From Pseudanabaena frigida (GTDB lineage Bacteria; Cyanobacteriota; Cyanobacteriia; Pseudanabaenales; Pseudanabaenaceae): a stretch of DNA of 64,000 bases. The translations under genes were made by a program, and so were the position numbers. Within the stretch, counting starts at the first letter, position 1. Each line of letters starts with the position of its first letter. The notes under the pieces were generated by a model. It was not told where the DNA came from, ran no database searches, and was given only the letters and a program-made list of their open reading frames with translations. This document shows, one piece after another, positions 44,722 to 54,395 of the stretch. Location: assembly GCA_003242085.1 (NCBI GenBank), contig QBML01000021.1, positions 1 to 64,000 of the forward strand, in the 5' to 3' direction.

Positions 44722-46132
44722 GTGTCACTCACAGACAATGTCGGCTTACTAGATCGTCTTGCCAGACTAGAACGGGAAAATGCAACCCTGAAAGTTGAGC
44801 TGGAGAAATGTCAGGAGCGTGCAAATCAAGAGCGAGTAGCAGAAATCGAAAAGCGCGATCGCCTTTTAGAAGCTACGGTAATGCCAACTAATGCTCAATA
44901 GAGCATAGGTGATTTAGATGATTCTGTTAATACTGCATTACAAATTATCGGAGAAGCCCTAGATACCGATCGCGTAAATGCGATCAAAAATTTCGATCAT
45001 CCATTAGACTCTTCTTTTCCTTATTGGAGAGCTTTAGAGTATGAGTGGTATTCTTCTAACGCCGTATCACAGTTCTTAGACCCAGATAATACTCAGGGTA
45101 GTTATGGCGATATTCCATCGCTCCTAGAACTTTTTGCTCAAGGTAAATCTATCAGTTATGTAATTGGAGATATGCTTGAACCCTTCCGTAGCAAGCAAAT
45201 CGCCATTGGTGTAAAGTCAACTCATATTGTTCCCATCTTTGTAGAGGGCAAATGGTGGGGAGTTTTAGGACTAGATGACTGTCGTGAAGTCAAACATCGG
45301 AGTGCAGTGGAACTATCATTGTTAAAAATAGCGGCTAATTGCATTGGTAGTGCAATCCAACGCGATCGCACTCAGCAATCATTGCTTCGCTCTGAACAAG
45401 AACGTGCAACCGAATTAGAAAAAGCCAATAAAGCCCTAGCTGATGCGATTGCAGGTATGGCTAGGCTCGAAAATCTGGAGAACTTTTTAGTTGAGATGTT
45501 AAAAGTGAGTCTAGAAATATCGGGAGCGCATAGTGGCGCAGTAGTTTTAATAGAAGGGGATTTTCTTCGTTATCCAGTACTATTTGATAATAAAGGATTG
45601 GTAGATCCACAAATCCAAAGATCTCGTGGACTCGATGTATCAAAACTCTCACCAAAATCAAAGGATCTGGCTCTAAGTATTCTTAAGTCACCAACTGCTT
45701 GGGTTGTAAATCCTAACGATTCAAGAATGCCACCAGAATTTGTAGCATTTCATCAAGAATATAATAATCGCTCTATTAGGCATATACCAATGCAGATTAG
45801 CGATCGCCTAATCGGTTGGTTAGGGCTTGGCTTTGCGGAAGAAGATCCACCCATGGGGAAAAGCTTTGGGCTACTCAAAGTTCTTGCTGAACAGATGACA
45901 CTGGCGGTGGAAATGCTACGGCTATCAAACGAAGCACAACAAACAGCGATCGCCCGTGAACACGAACGTGCTGCCGAGACTCGGTTTACCGAACTAACCC
46001 AAGCAAACCAAGCTATATCTATCTGAAAGTACGAGCGAATATCATATCAATAGCATTTTGAGTAAATTATCAGTCAGCGATCGCACCCAAACCGCCATGA
46101 TTGCTATCAAACGAGGCATTGTCAGTACTTAA
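44722..46132 (+). pseudogene. GAF-domain/LuxR-type regulator, decayed
   Basis: From GTG 44722 the frame reads a coiled coil (RLARLERENATLKVELEKCQ), hits TAG at 44899-44901 (codon 60), then is open to 46026 with two GAF-like domains (HIVPIFVEGKWWGVLGLDD; SGAHSGAVVLIEGDFLRYPV) and ends abruptly in a linker coil. Between 46031 and 46132 a different frame encodes NSILSKLSVSDRTQTAMIAI followed by KRGIVST and a stop, the C-terminal helix of a LuxR/NarL DNA-binding domain. The simplest reading is one regulator that lost an internal piece and gained a nonsense codon. The part from 45172 could still be expressed as a GAF fragment. Confidence 0.8.
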
Positions 46133-46192
46133 GAACTCGCTTTTCACATAGTGCTTCTAATTCGTTTATGGAACGAGTACGGACTTCGACAT

Positions 46193-46295
46193 AGACTCAC
46201 AGTAATAGTGATCGCCTACTGTAAACCCTTTATTAGATTGATAATTGAGGCGATCGCCTAGAAATTACGACTCACGGTAATAGCGATCGCCACAG
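46193..46295. repeat. Dispersed repeat family B, 3' parts in tandem, copy 4
   Basis: GACTCACAGTAATAGTGATC then, 50 bases on, a full 3' half: a HIP1 octamer, CTAGAAATTACGACTCACGG and TAATAGCGATCGC. Confidence 0.6.
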
Positions 46296-46381
46296 TCGCA
46301 CCACCGCCAACATCTCCTACCTTCCCAAAGTTGAAGTAGAGTGTTTGATGTAGAATATATTTAGTGTTACAGCCTATAGTT

Positions 46382-46618
46382 ATGACTATTAAAGAACAAA
46401 TTATTCAAGAACTTGATCGCATCCCTGAGTCTTATCTGGAGAAGGTGCTTAGTTTTTTGTATTGTTTAGAAACTCCATTGATTCATGATGTTGAGCAGTT
46501 AAGCAAAGCGGAAGCAATTATCCAAAACGGATTAAATACGGCGCTATCCAAGCCAAAGCGATCGTCATCGGAAATCTGGGCAGAATTTGCATCTATTCGC
46601 AATCAATTCTTCTATTAG
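46382..46618 (+). CDS. DUF2281-like antitoxin-type small protein
   Basis: Seventy-eight residues; MTIKEQIIQELDRIPESYLE and KVLSFLYCLE match the start of short cyanobacterial antitoxin-like proteins. SKPKRSSSEIWAEFASIR gives a polar tail. ATG 46382 is chosen over one 18 bases upstream because it fits the family start. No toxin gene follows in the expected place; the next gene, 61 bases away, is HEPN-like. Confidence 0.6.
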   Translation: MTIKEQIIQELDRIPESYLEKVLSFLYCLETPLIHDVEQLSKAEAIIQNGLNTALSKPKRSSSEIWAEFASIRNQFFY

Positions 46619-46679
46619 TTTGTATAATTAATTGGAAGGCTTTCTTCAGAAACAATATTCCTGACAGTACTAATACGTA

Positions 46680-47366
46680 ATGAAAATTACCAGCATTGTT
46701 ACTTCAATCTCACGAACTGACCACTTGAGTGCCATTGATCGAGTAAAGACAATGCCTCCATCTGAAGCACTTTCAATTGAGTCTGTGATTCAAAGAATTA
46801 TCTCGCTCAATCAAGGTATATTCATCTTTTGGAGCCAATCAGACGGTTGGACATCAGAAGACTCGGCTCAGATTCTCAGTAGATCGCGGTTGGATAGACA
46901 GGTCTCTCTTTCGCATTGTCTTAAAATGTGGTTACAAGCTCCCTATGATGGGGCTGAAAGTGGTCAGATTATTATGGGATGGGCTAATCTTGGAAGCCTT
47001 TTAGAAGGAAGCCTAAAGCTTTTTCTTTCTGTTTGGCATGAGACATATAAATTAGATATTGATGCGATTAAGAAAAAGGACAAGTTCCAAAATCCAGATG
47101 GACTTCAGCTAGAACCTCTGCGAATCTTCTTTAAGAAGAAAATCTGGGATAATGAAATAGATAGCTGGGTTCAGCATATTCAAATTCGTCGCAATGCCAT
47201 TCATGCATATCAAGACAAAGAAATTGGATCGTTAGAAGAGTTGCAAACCTATATGCGTAAGTATCTCGATATATTGAGGTACATTAACTTTCGCCTACCC
47301 TATCATGATGTAATATCTGAAGCCAATGAAGAAGCAATTATACAAGTGCGATCACTGATCTTGTAA
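46680..47366 (+). CDS. HEPN-like protein (candidate RNase or Abi-type)
   Basis: The 228-residue product is helical. QIRRNAIHAYQDKEIG holds Arg170-x4-His175, the RX4-6H motif of HEPN RNases, and the following RKYLDILRYINF fits the last HEPN helix. The N-terminal half (SALTIESVIQ-like SIESVIQRIISLNQGIFIFW) is not recognised. HEPN proteins often act as toxins or anti-phage RNases. The last codons and the stop fall inside a 57-bp repeat that is also found after another HEPN-like gene at 59701. Function is inferred; the motif is short and could be chance. Confidence 0.55.
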   Translation: MKITSIVTSISRTDHLSAIDRVKTMPPSEALSIESVIQRIISLNQGIFIFWSQSDGWTSEDSAQILSRSRLDRQVSLSHCLKMWLQAPYDGAESGQIIMGWANLGSLLEGSLKLFLSVWHETYKLDIDAIKKKDKFQNPDGLQLEPLRIFFKKKIWDNEIDSWVQHIQIRRNAIHAYQDKEIGSLEELQTYMRKYLDILRYINFRLPYHDVISEANEEAIIQVRSLIL

Positions 47367-47402
47367 TGTACGTTAATGAAGTGCAACGCACCTTATTTTT
47401 GT
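47346..47402. repeat. 57-bp repeat C, copy 1
   Basis: GTGCGATCACTGATCTTGTA, then CGTTAATGAAGTGCAACGCA and CCTTATTTTTGT. It matches 59722-59778 at about 50 of 57 positions. CGTT/AACG can pair and a T run follows, so it serves as a terminator. It supplies the last six codons of the HEPN-like gene. Confidence 0.7.
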
Positions 47403-47482
47403 TCGTATTGACACTGACTTGAACACAGTTACAATTTTTTAGTTAGACTACTGAGTAATAACTTTCAATCTAGGAGCAGCCC

Positions 47483-47694
47483 ATGCTAGATACAGCAACT
47501 CTTGAGAAACGTTTGATAACCCTTGAACAAGTAGTTTTTATCTACAACATAAATTTGAAAGTCAGCCTAGCTCCGACAATTGGCTCGAAAACCTCATAGG
47601 TTCCATCTCTGATGACTCAGCTTTTCTTGAAGCTCTAGAATATGGACGTGCTTTTCGGCAGTCTGACAAACCTATTGATGACGCTGACAAATAA
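47483..47694 (+). pseudogene. Antitoxin of a VapBC-type module, frameshifted
   Basis: AGGAGC at 47472-47477 precedes ATG 47483 and MLDTATLEKRLITLEQVV. The frame then slips near 47540; the correct continuation in another frame is QHKFESQPSSDNWLENLIGS and ISDDSAFLEALEYGRAFRQS, ending DDADK at 47694. This is a familiar cyanobacterial antitoxin pattern. A one- or two-base indel in the T-rich stretch explains the slip. Confidence 0.75.
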
Positions 47695-47696
47695 TC

Positions 47697-47738
47697 GTGA
47701 AATATTTGCTCGATACCGACCACATCAGTTTTTTATAG
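47697..47738 (+). pseudogene. VapC-type PIN toxin remnant (first 13 codons)
   Basis: GTG 47697 opens MKYLLDTDHISFL, the N-terminus of PIN-domain toxins including the first active-site Asp, two bases after the antitoxin remnant's stop. A TAG then comes from a family B repeat that has replaced the rest of the gene. Confidence 0.75.
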
Positions 47739-47802
47739 CGATCGCCTTGAGGAACTAGATGTTGATAATATTGCTTAGAACTCATAGTAATAGCGATCGC
47801 TT
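47736..47802. repeat. Dispersed repeat family B, copy 5, in a toxin gene
   Basis: TAGCGATCGCCTTGAGGAAC, later ACTCATAGTAATAGCGATCG. It joins directly to codon 13 of the PIN toxin remnant. Confidence 0.55.
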
Positions 47803-47808
47803 CTATCA

Positions 47809-50457
47809 CTACTGATACTCTCCACATTGCAAGATTAACTTGGCAACTAATCCTGTCCATCCCGTTTGATGGCTAGCACCAATCCCAGCCCCATTATCTC
47901 CATGAAAATACTCATGAAAAAGAATCAAATCATGCCAATGGGGATCGTTTTGGAAGCTTTTGATGTTGCCATATACAGGACGATCGCCTGAAGCCTCTTC
48001 TAAGAAAATTCCTGTTAAACGCTTTGATAGCTCAGTTGCTACCTGCCAGAGATTCATTTCCTGACCCGAACCAGTGGGAAACTCGACTTTAAAATCATCA
48101 CCTAAGTAATAGTGAAACTTTTGAAGGGATTCGATAATTAGATAATTAATTGGGAACCAAATCGGCCCGCGCCAGTTAGAGTTACCACCAAATAGACTGA
48201 TATTGGATTCCGCAGGTTGATAATCTACAGAGTATTCATGCCCATTTACTTTCAAGATATAGGGATGATCTTTGTGATATCTGGAAATAGAACGAATGCC
48301 ATAGGGACTTAAAAACTCACTTTCATCGAGCATTTTCGCTAGGATTTTTCTGAGCTTATCTTTATAGGCGATCGCCAATAATCTCCTTGCACCCATACCC
48401 TTAGTTTCCATACAGGCAACATTTTCCTTGAGATTAGGGCGATTGTGAATAAACCAATCCATGCGCCGCTTAAAGTTGGGTAATTTTTCTAGGATATCTG
48501 GCTCTAAAGTGGCGATCGCAAAAAGGGGAATTAATCCTACTACGGAACGTACTTTGAGCGAAAAATGACGACCATCAGGCAAATTGAGCGCATCGTAATA
48601 AAAGCCATCTTCCTCATTCCACAGATCCACATTAGTACTACCAATCCCATTCATGGCATCGGCAATGTACAGGAAATGCTCGAAGAACTTACTCGCAATA
48701 TCTTCGTAGGTAGAGTTGGTTTTGGCGAGTTCGAGGGCGATCGCTAACATATTCAGGCAATACATGCCCATCCAGCTAGTACCATCCGCTTGATTGATAA
48801 AGCCACCTGTGGGTAGTTCTTTACTGCGATCGAATACGCCAATATTATCCAGCCCTAAAAATCCACCTTGAAAGACATTCTTCCCTTCAGCATCTTTGCG
48901 ATTTACCCACCAAGTAAAATTGAGAAGCAACTTCTGGAATACACGCTCTAGAAATTGTTGGTCACCATAGCCGTACATCTTCCGTTCAATTTGATATACT
49001 CGCAAAGTTGCCCAAGCGTGAACGGGCGGATTGACATCGCTAAACGACCATTCATAGGCAGGAAGTTGACCGTTAGGATGCATAAACCATTCTCGCGTCA
49101 GCCGATCAAGCTGGAGCTTAGCAAAGGCAGGATCGATAACGGCAAGGGGAATTGCATGAAAAGCTAAATCCCAAGCCGCAAACCAAGGATATTCCCACTT
49201 GTCAGGCATGGAGATAATCTCATCACTAAACAGATGCTTCCATTCATGATTGCGAATATTAGGTCTTGGCGATGGATATTTAGGATCGCCATCTACCCAT
49301 TCTTCGACGATGTAATAATAAAACTGCTTGCTCCATAACATTCCCGCAAAAGCTTGTCGCTGGACGTTTCGCTCGTCTTCAGAAATCTCAAAAGGAGTGA
49401 TGCGCTTGTAAAATTCATCTGCTTCCTGCTGCCGCTTTTGGAAGATTTGCTCAAAATCACTGCCAAAGGGCTGGGGTTGCGGAGAGTCAGTTAAACGAAG
49501 ATGAATAACTTTAGTTTCGTAAGCGCCAATTTCTAGATCGTAATGCGCCGCCGCTTTTGTGCCAACTTGTTCGGGATTAATCGCATCATGGCGATCGCTA
49601 ACTAAATAATTATTAATCCCATCTTTGACGTAGGGAGAAGTATTTTTGACTTTAAATAATCGCTCATAATTAGTTTCATTTTCTGTAAATAGAATTGATG
49701 GACTATTCTGCTCAGAAGCATTACAGTAAAGCCGATAATTACCTAAAGTAGAATGTTGAGCGTCAACGATCCGAATATTTCCATCAGGATTAATTTCTTT
49801 GAGCTGAGGTTTCTCGCTATCATCACCCCAAGACCAAGTATTGCGAAACCACAGGCTAGGTAATAGGTGTAAGCGTTGAGATTGACTTCCTCGATTGGTA
49901 ACTTTAATTTGAATTAAAATATCCGTCGGCGATGCCTTCGCATATTCGACCGATACATCAAAATAGCGATCGCCATCAAATACACCCGTATCCATCAGCT
50001 CATATTCGGGTTGATAGCGATCGCGATTGCGATTTTCTTGTATTAGCTTGGCATAGGGAAAGGCTTGATGCGGATATTTATAAAGAGCCTTCATGTAGGA
50101 ATGGGTGGGCGTGTTGTCGAGATAAAAATAGTATTCTTTAACATCCTCGCCATGATTACCCTCTTGACCAGTCAATCCAAACAGCCGCTCTTTGATAATG
50201 GAATCTTCCCCATTCCAGAGCGCGATCGCAAAGCATAACCTCTGATGATTATCTGAAATGCCCAAAATGCCATCTTCCCCCCATCGGTAGGCACGCGATC
50301 GCGCATGATCGTGGGGAAAATAATTCCAAGCTTCACCATCTTTGCTGTAGTCTTCACGCACCGTTCCCCATTGGCGATCGCTCAAATACGATCCCCACTT
50401 GCGCCAATGGGCTTGGCGATCGCGATCGGCTGCTAGTCTTAACTCTTCTTCGGTCAT
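47809..50457 (-). CDS. GH63/MGH1-like glucosidase
   Basis: The 882-residue product matches the large MGH1-like (GH63-related) glucosidases: an N-terminal beta domain ([40 protein letters not shown]) and an (alpha/alpha)6 catalytic barrel ([60 protein letters not shown]). Asp in AWDLAFH and Glu in LFHEYFHG are candidates for the catalytic acids. It probably hydrolyses a glucoside such as glucosylglycerate, mannosylglycerate or a glucan; the substrate is not fixed. It is the last gene of a minus-strand run and is preceded by a GC-rich palindrome. Confidence 0.85.
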   Translation of the reverse strand: MTEEELRLAADRDRQAHWRKWGSYLSDRQWGTVREDYSKDGEAWNYFPHDHARSRAYRWGEDGILGISDNHQRLCFAIALWNGEDSIIKERLFGLTGQEGNHGEDVKEYYFYLDNTPTHSYMKALYKYPHQAFPYAKLIQENRNRDRYQPEYELMDTGVFDGDRYFDVSVEYAKASPTDILIQIKVTNRGSQSQRLHLLPSLWFRNTWSWGDDSEKPQLKEINPDGNIRIVDAQHSTLGNYRLYCNASEQNSPSILFTENETNYERLFKVKNTSPYVKDGINNYLVSDRHDAINPEQVGTKAAAHYDLEIGAYETKVIHLRLTDSPQPQPFGSDFEQIFQKRQQEADEFYKRITPFEISEDERNVQRQAFAGMLWSKQFYYYIVEEWVDGDPKYPSPRPNIRNHEWKHLFSDEIISMPDKWEYPWFAAWDLAFHAIPLAVIDPAFAKLQLDRLTREWFMHPNGQLPAYEWSFSDVNPPVHAWATLRVYQIERKMYGYGDQQFLERVFQKLLLNFTWWVNRKDAEGKNVFQGGFLGLDNIGVFDRSKELPTGGFINQADGTSWMGMYCLNMLAIALELAKTNSTYEDIASKFFEHFLYIADAMNGIGSTNVDLWNEEDGFYYDALNLPDGRHFSLKVRSVVGLIPLFAIATLEPDILEKLPNFKRRMDWFIHNRPNLKENVACMETKGMGARRLLAIAYKDKLRKILAKMLDESEFLSPYGIRSISRYHKDHPYILKVNGHEYSVDYQPAESNISLFGGNSNWRGPIWFPINYLIIESLQKFHYYLGDDFKVEFPTGSGQEMNLWQVATELSKRLTGIFLEEASGDRPVYGNIKSFQNDPHWHDLILFHEYFHGDNGAGIGASHQTGWTGLVAKLILQCGEYQ

Positions 50458-50482
50458 GATTTTTAGCTTCTTAATAATTTAA

Positions 50483-50507
50483 ATAGGCGGCGCGAAGCGC
50501 CGCCTAT
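50483..50507. terminator. GC-rich palindrome, second copy of GGCGGCGCGAAGCGCCGCC
   Basis: An 11-bp stem with GAA loop between the SDR stop and the glucosidase start on the minus strand. The 19-base core (50486-50504) equals that at 3935-3953. It probably attenuates read-through from the SDR gene. Confidence 0.7.
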
Positions 50508-50509
50508 AC

Positions 50510-51292
50510 TTACTGTTCGTGATAATTCCAGAGCAGTCCGCCATCTACAACAAAGGTAGAACCCGTCACATAATCAGCATCAGATGAAGCTAAAAATGCA
50601 ACCATACCCGCCACATCTTCAGACTTGCCCAGCCTGCCCATCGGAATATTTTGTAGCAAAGCTCCCAATTTCTCAGGATCGTTTAAAAGCTTTGTATTGA
50701 TCGGTGTTTCGATCGCTCCTGGAGCAACATTATTAATCGTGATGCCATAGGGGGCAAGCTCTACGCCAAGGTTGCGAGTCATCATTCGCAAGCCGCCTTT
50801 ACTAGCGCAATAGGATGTAAAGTGCGGAAATGGTAGCTCCTCATGGACAGAACTAATATTAATCACTTTCCCACCGCGCTTAGTTGCCATCAGATGCTTG
50901 ACAAAAGCTTGGGTCGCAAAGAAAACACCCTTGAGATTGACATTCAAGACTGCATCATAATCAGCTTCCGTTGCCTCCCAAAAATCAGCATGTCTCTCAA
51001 TGCCAGCATTATTGACCAAAATATCCAATTGCCCAAAATAGTCGATACTTTCGGCAATCATGCGCTGCACTTCAGGGACAGTGCTAGTATCAGCCTTAAT
51101 CGTAATGCCATCAATAGGATGACATGTGCCACCTGCTTCTTTGACCTTAGCAAGAGTTTCTTCCGCGCCTTCAGGATGGGAACGATAATTAATCACGACA
51201 TTTGCGCCTTCCTTAGCTAAACGAATCGCGATCGCCTGTCCAATTCCTTGACTACTACCCGTAACTAACGCAACTTTACCTGTTAATCTCAT
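50510..51292 (-). CDS. SDR-family oxidoreductase (glucose 1-dehydrogenase type)
   Basis: The 260-residue product is a classical SDR: TGSSQGIG cofactor motif (11-18), NNAGIE (NNAG), ISSVHEELPFPHFTSYCASK with catalytic Ser, Tyr and Lys, and PGAIETPIN. The sequence VHE-LPFPHF-SYCASKGG is typical of glucose 1-dehydrogenase-type enzymes using NAD(P). A GGAG site precedes the start. It is placed between a GMC oxidoreductase and a glucosidase, suggesting oxidation of released sugars (inference). Confidence 0.87.
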   Translation of the reverse strand: MRLTGKVALVTGSSQGIGQAIAIRLAKEGANVVINYRSHPEGAEETLAKVKEAGGTCHPIDGITIKADTSTVPEVQRMIAESIDYFGQLDILVNNAGIERHADFWEATEADYDAVLNVNLKGVFFATQAFVKHLMATKRGGKVINISSVHEELPFPHFTSYCASKGGLRMMTRNLGVELAPYGITINNVAPGAIETPINTKLLNDPEKLGALLQNIPMGRLGKSEDVAGMVAFLASSDADYVTGSTFVVDGGLLWNYHEQ

Positions 51293-51321
51293 TGTTTTTC
51301 TCCAAAATAATCAAAAATTAG

Positions 51322-52881
51322 CTACAAAATACTTTTCAAATGTTCCGCCACGCGAATGGCGTTAGCAATAATCGTGAGCGTAGGATTAACCGCCGAACTA
51401 GAGGGGAAAAAGCTAGCATCCACAACATAGAGATTCTCGACATCATGGGTGCGACAGTTGCGATCCAGTACCGAAGTATGGGGATCGTCGCCAAAGCGAC
51501 AGGTTCCGCATTGATGTCCGACTGCTTGCAAAGGAATATTATTGCGAGGATAAATGCCAAAGGGAATAATCTGCTCGTCGCGATCGATATTTTTGAGTAC
51601 TTCAGTCCATCGCTTAGTTAAGCGATCGCTTGCCTCTTGATTATTTGGTACATAGTCCAGATATAGCTTTTCACCAACGACCCGCACTCGATTATTAGGA
51701 TCGGGTAAATCCTCAGTTTGTAACCACCAGCCCGTAGTATGCTCGGCAATTAGCTCCAATTCAAAATTAGGAACTAACTTCACTAAGGGAGCTAATAGCG
51801 GGGGTGCTTCCGCAGGGATCATGTCCTTAAGCACGTTGCCCGTATTCTGAACTAACCCCATCGGATAGGGAAACTCAGTATCACCCCAATAAAAATCACT
51901 CACAGCGATCGTCTTCTGATACTTAGCAGGATTCGGCTTCAGCCCGATCGCCACCATCGCCACGCAGAGATGCTTCATAAAATTGCGCCCAACTTGGTCA
52001 GAGCTATTTGCCAAGCCATGAGGATGATGGTCGTTAGCCGATCTCAATAGCAAAGCCGCCGAATTAACCGCACCACAGGCAACTATAACTATATTCCCTG
52101 AAAAAGTCTGGATTTCACCAGCAATCTCCACTTCGACAGCATTAACTTGTTTGCCAGACTCGTTAGTAAGTAGCTTGAGAACATTTGCATTAGTCAACAA
52201 AGTTACATTGCTAAATGAACGAATTGGTTGAATCCCATTTATCTCTGAGTCTCCTTTTGCCTGCACCAAACAAGGAAATCCATCGCAGGTATTACAGCGA
52301 ATACAAGTACTTAAAGAGCGCTCGACTTCATTTAGCTTTAGTCCCAAAGGCAAATTAAATGGATGTAATCCCTGCTTTTGAATCCCATTACTAATTTCCT
52401 GCATTCGTGGCTCATGGCTAACCGCAGGATAGGGAAACTCAGCACTTCTACTAGGCTCCGTAGGATCTTGCCCAGACTGACCGTGAACTGTATAAAGTTC
52501 CTCGGCTTTAGTATAGTAAAGTTCAAATTCATCGTATTTGACCGCCCATGCTGGCGAGATGCCATCTTTGTGGCTAACTTCTTCAAAATCGCGATCGCGC
52601 ATCCTCAATAGTGCAGCACCATAAACTTTAGTATTGCCACCGACCCAGTAACCAGTGGAAGGACGAAAAGCCTTATCATCTTTGTCAAACCACATTTCAT
52701 CGGTGTGATAGCGTTCCTTTAGATAGACATCGGCAGCACTCCAGTTTTCTTTTTCCCTAGGTAGAAATCCACCACGTTCTAAAATTAAAATCTTTTTACC
52801 CGTAGAAGCTAGCTCATACGCCAGAGTGCCACCGCCTGCTCCAGTGCCAATAATAATAATGTCGTAATTTTCAACAGACAT
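51322..52881 (-). CDS. GMC family oxidoreductase
   Basis: The 519-residue product has DIIIIGTGAGGGTLAYELAS (FAD Rossmann, GxGxxG), STGYWVGGNTKVYGAALLRM (GMC signature 1), IVIVACGAVNSAALLLRSAN (signature 2) and a C-terminal VDASFFPSSSAVNPTLTIIA with HQCGTCRFGDDP, which provides the active-site His region. GMC enzymes oxidise alcohols, sugars or sterols. Cys pairs CIRCNTCDGFPC (around 190) recall an iron-sulphur or metal site, a feature of some bacterial GMC sugar dehydrogenases. AAGGAG seven bases before the start supports it. Confidence 0.88.
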   Translation of the reverse strand: MSVENYDIIIIGTGAGGGTLAYELASTGKKILILERGGFLPREKENWSAADVYLKERYHTDEMWFDKDDKAFRPSTGYWVGGNTKVYGAALLRMRDRDFEEVSHKDGISPAWAVKYDEFELYYTKAEELYTVHGQSGQDPTEPSRSAEFPYPAVSHEPRMQEISNGIQKQGLHPFNLPLGLKLNEVERSLSTCIRCNTCDGFPCLVQAKGDSEINGIQPIRSFSNVTLLTNANVLKLLTNESGKQVNAVEVEIAGEIQTFSGNIVIVACGAVNSAALLLRSANDHHPHGLANSSDQVGRNFMKHLCVAMVAIGLKPNPAKYQKTIAVSDFYWGDTEFPYPMGLVQNTGNVLKDMIPAEAPPLLAPLVKLVPNFELELIAEHTTGWWLQTEDLPDPNNRVRVVGEKLYLDYVPNNQEASDRLTKRWTEVLKNIDRDEQIIPFGIYPRNNIPLQAVGHQCGTCRFGDDPHTSVLDRNCRTHDVENLYVVDASFFPSSSAVNPTLTIIANAIRVAEHLKSIL

Positions 52882-53027
52882 AGGATTCTCCTTGTGCTAT
52901 TCAGGTTCAGACAAACATCATTCATCTCGAAAATTAATATTTATCAATCCTAACTAATAATTAATACATATCCGAAATGATAGATTATTAGCATTAGATT
53001 AAAAAACGATGAGGGTAATCCTCAGTT

Positions 53028-53855
53028 TCATCCCTTTAGTTTTTCATTCCTAAGTTTAGATCTTTTGTTGAGAAATTGGTCTTGATATTGGCAATGAATA
53101 CAGCGTTGCTGATTGCGGTGCTGTAATTTAGCACAGAATACTTTGTGGATAGTAAATGTTTGCACATAAAATTCTGATGCTAAAAGCATTCCTAAAGTTG
53201 GGGCAAAAATATAAATCCAAATATCTGTCCAGATTCCTGATGGTATAGCAGAAGCAAGAGTTCGTGCTGGATTCATGCCAAATCCTGAAATTGGCGACTC
53301 AAAGATCACATAAAGCATGACCAGAAAACCTGCAAATATCCCTGTATAGGGCGCTAACTTTTGATTATTGCTAGTTACTAAAACCATCGTCATCATTACA
53401 AAGGCGATTGCCATTTCCGCCAAAAAGGCGATTGTTGTTGCTGTATTAGGAACTGTGACGATATAGGCGATCGGTGGATAGGTAAACATCCGACCAAGAA
53501 CTAGTGCTGCGATTAAGACACCAATCAGCGCTCCCACGGTTTGGAAGATAATATAGAACAGAGCATCAAGGGGATTAACTTTACCTAGTCGCGTAAAGGT
53601 AAATGTTACGGCAGGATTGATATGTGCGCCCGATTGTTTACCCCAAGGTGAGTAAATAATCGCGATCGCAGTTAAACCCATCGCAATCCCAATGAGAACT
53701 CTCTGCAAAAAAGGATTGGGAATAGACTTACTGATCAAAGAATCAGGATAAGCAACGATCGTGCTGAAAAATGCAGCAGAAATCATAAAACTTCCTAATC
53801 CCCAAGCCTCGATCAAATATTCAGGCAAATGGGTACGAAATATTTTGTAGTTCAT
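53028..53855 (-). CDS. MIP-family aquaporin with Cys-rich tail
   Basis: The 275-residue product has six hydrophobic segments and both NPA half-helices: GAHINPAVTFTF and GFGMNPARTLAS. The C-terminal tail has a CAKLQH stretch followed by RCIHC, a C-x2-C plus additional Cys and His that could bind metal. MIP channels pass water or small polyols. Its place beside osmolyte- and sugar-linked genes and opposite a mechanosensitive channel gene cluster suggests an osmotic role (inference). Confidence 0.85.
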   Translation of the reverse strand: MNYKIFRTHLPEYLIEAWGLGSFMISAAFFSTIVAYPDSLISKSIPNPFLQRVLIGIAMGLTAIAIIYSPWGKQSGAHINPAVTFTFTRLGKVNPLDALFYIIFQTVGALIGVLIAALVLGRMFTYPPIAYIVTVPNTATTIAFLAEMAIAFVMMTMVLVTSNNQKLAPYTGIFAGFLVMLYVIFESPISGFGMNPARTLASAIPSGIWTDIWIYIFAPTLGMLLASEFYVQTFTIHKVFCAKLQHRNQQRCIHCQYQDQFLNKRSKLRNEKLKG

Positions 53856-54395
53856 TTTTCCAATCTCTTAGCTAGTAAAACGTGAAGGTTTTTCCAAGAC
53901 AAAGCAGCAGCAAATCTTTTTCCCTATTTTAATTTTTTTAGGGATTGTACTTTTTTCTGGACATCACGGATATGAGATATACGAGAAGCGCTAAAGTTGA
54001 TTCTTTTTACCCATTTACTTAAGTAACGTGATACGGCAATCCGAAATGAGTTGTGAGAGTCGCACCCTGCGGGTACGACTCTCACAACTCTTAAAAAGCC
54101 ATAAATGATTTCGGATTGCTATATAGAATTCACTTAAAGAATGTACACAATGTTATGGCAAACACACTTCAATTCTTTTACCCAAATCACTAATACCAAC
54201 CTGAATTTAAGTATGGGGGTTTCCTGTTTCTTTAGATAGGTAAAGATTAGTACATGATCATTACACTATTAGAAGTGAAGCCTTAACATTTCCTGAGAGA
54301 ATCCTTAATCTTTATTCAGTTTGTTTATTCCCAATCATTATGAAGGTAGGGTAAAAAGTTAATATTGCTGAGCTGCCATTAATATAATCAAAAAT
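53856..54395. other. 540-base divergent intergenic region
   Basis: This region separates the minus-strand aquaporin from the plus-strand GH13 gene. It contains one inverted-repeat element (54031-54124) and otherwise AT-rich sequence with no gene, RNA or clear promoter identified. Confidence 0.6.
54031..54124. mobile_element. 94-bp MITE-like element with nested hairpin
   Basis: GCAATCCGAAAT (54036-54047) and its complement (54108-54119) form the outer arms. Inside, GAGTTGTGAGAGTCG (54048-54062) pairs with 54076-54090. The design (outer inverted ends ending in GCTATAT, strong inner stem) parallels the element at 17623-17729 with different sequence. Confidence 0.5.
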
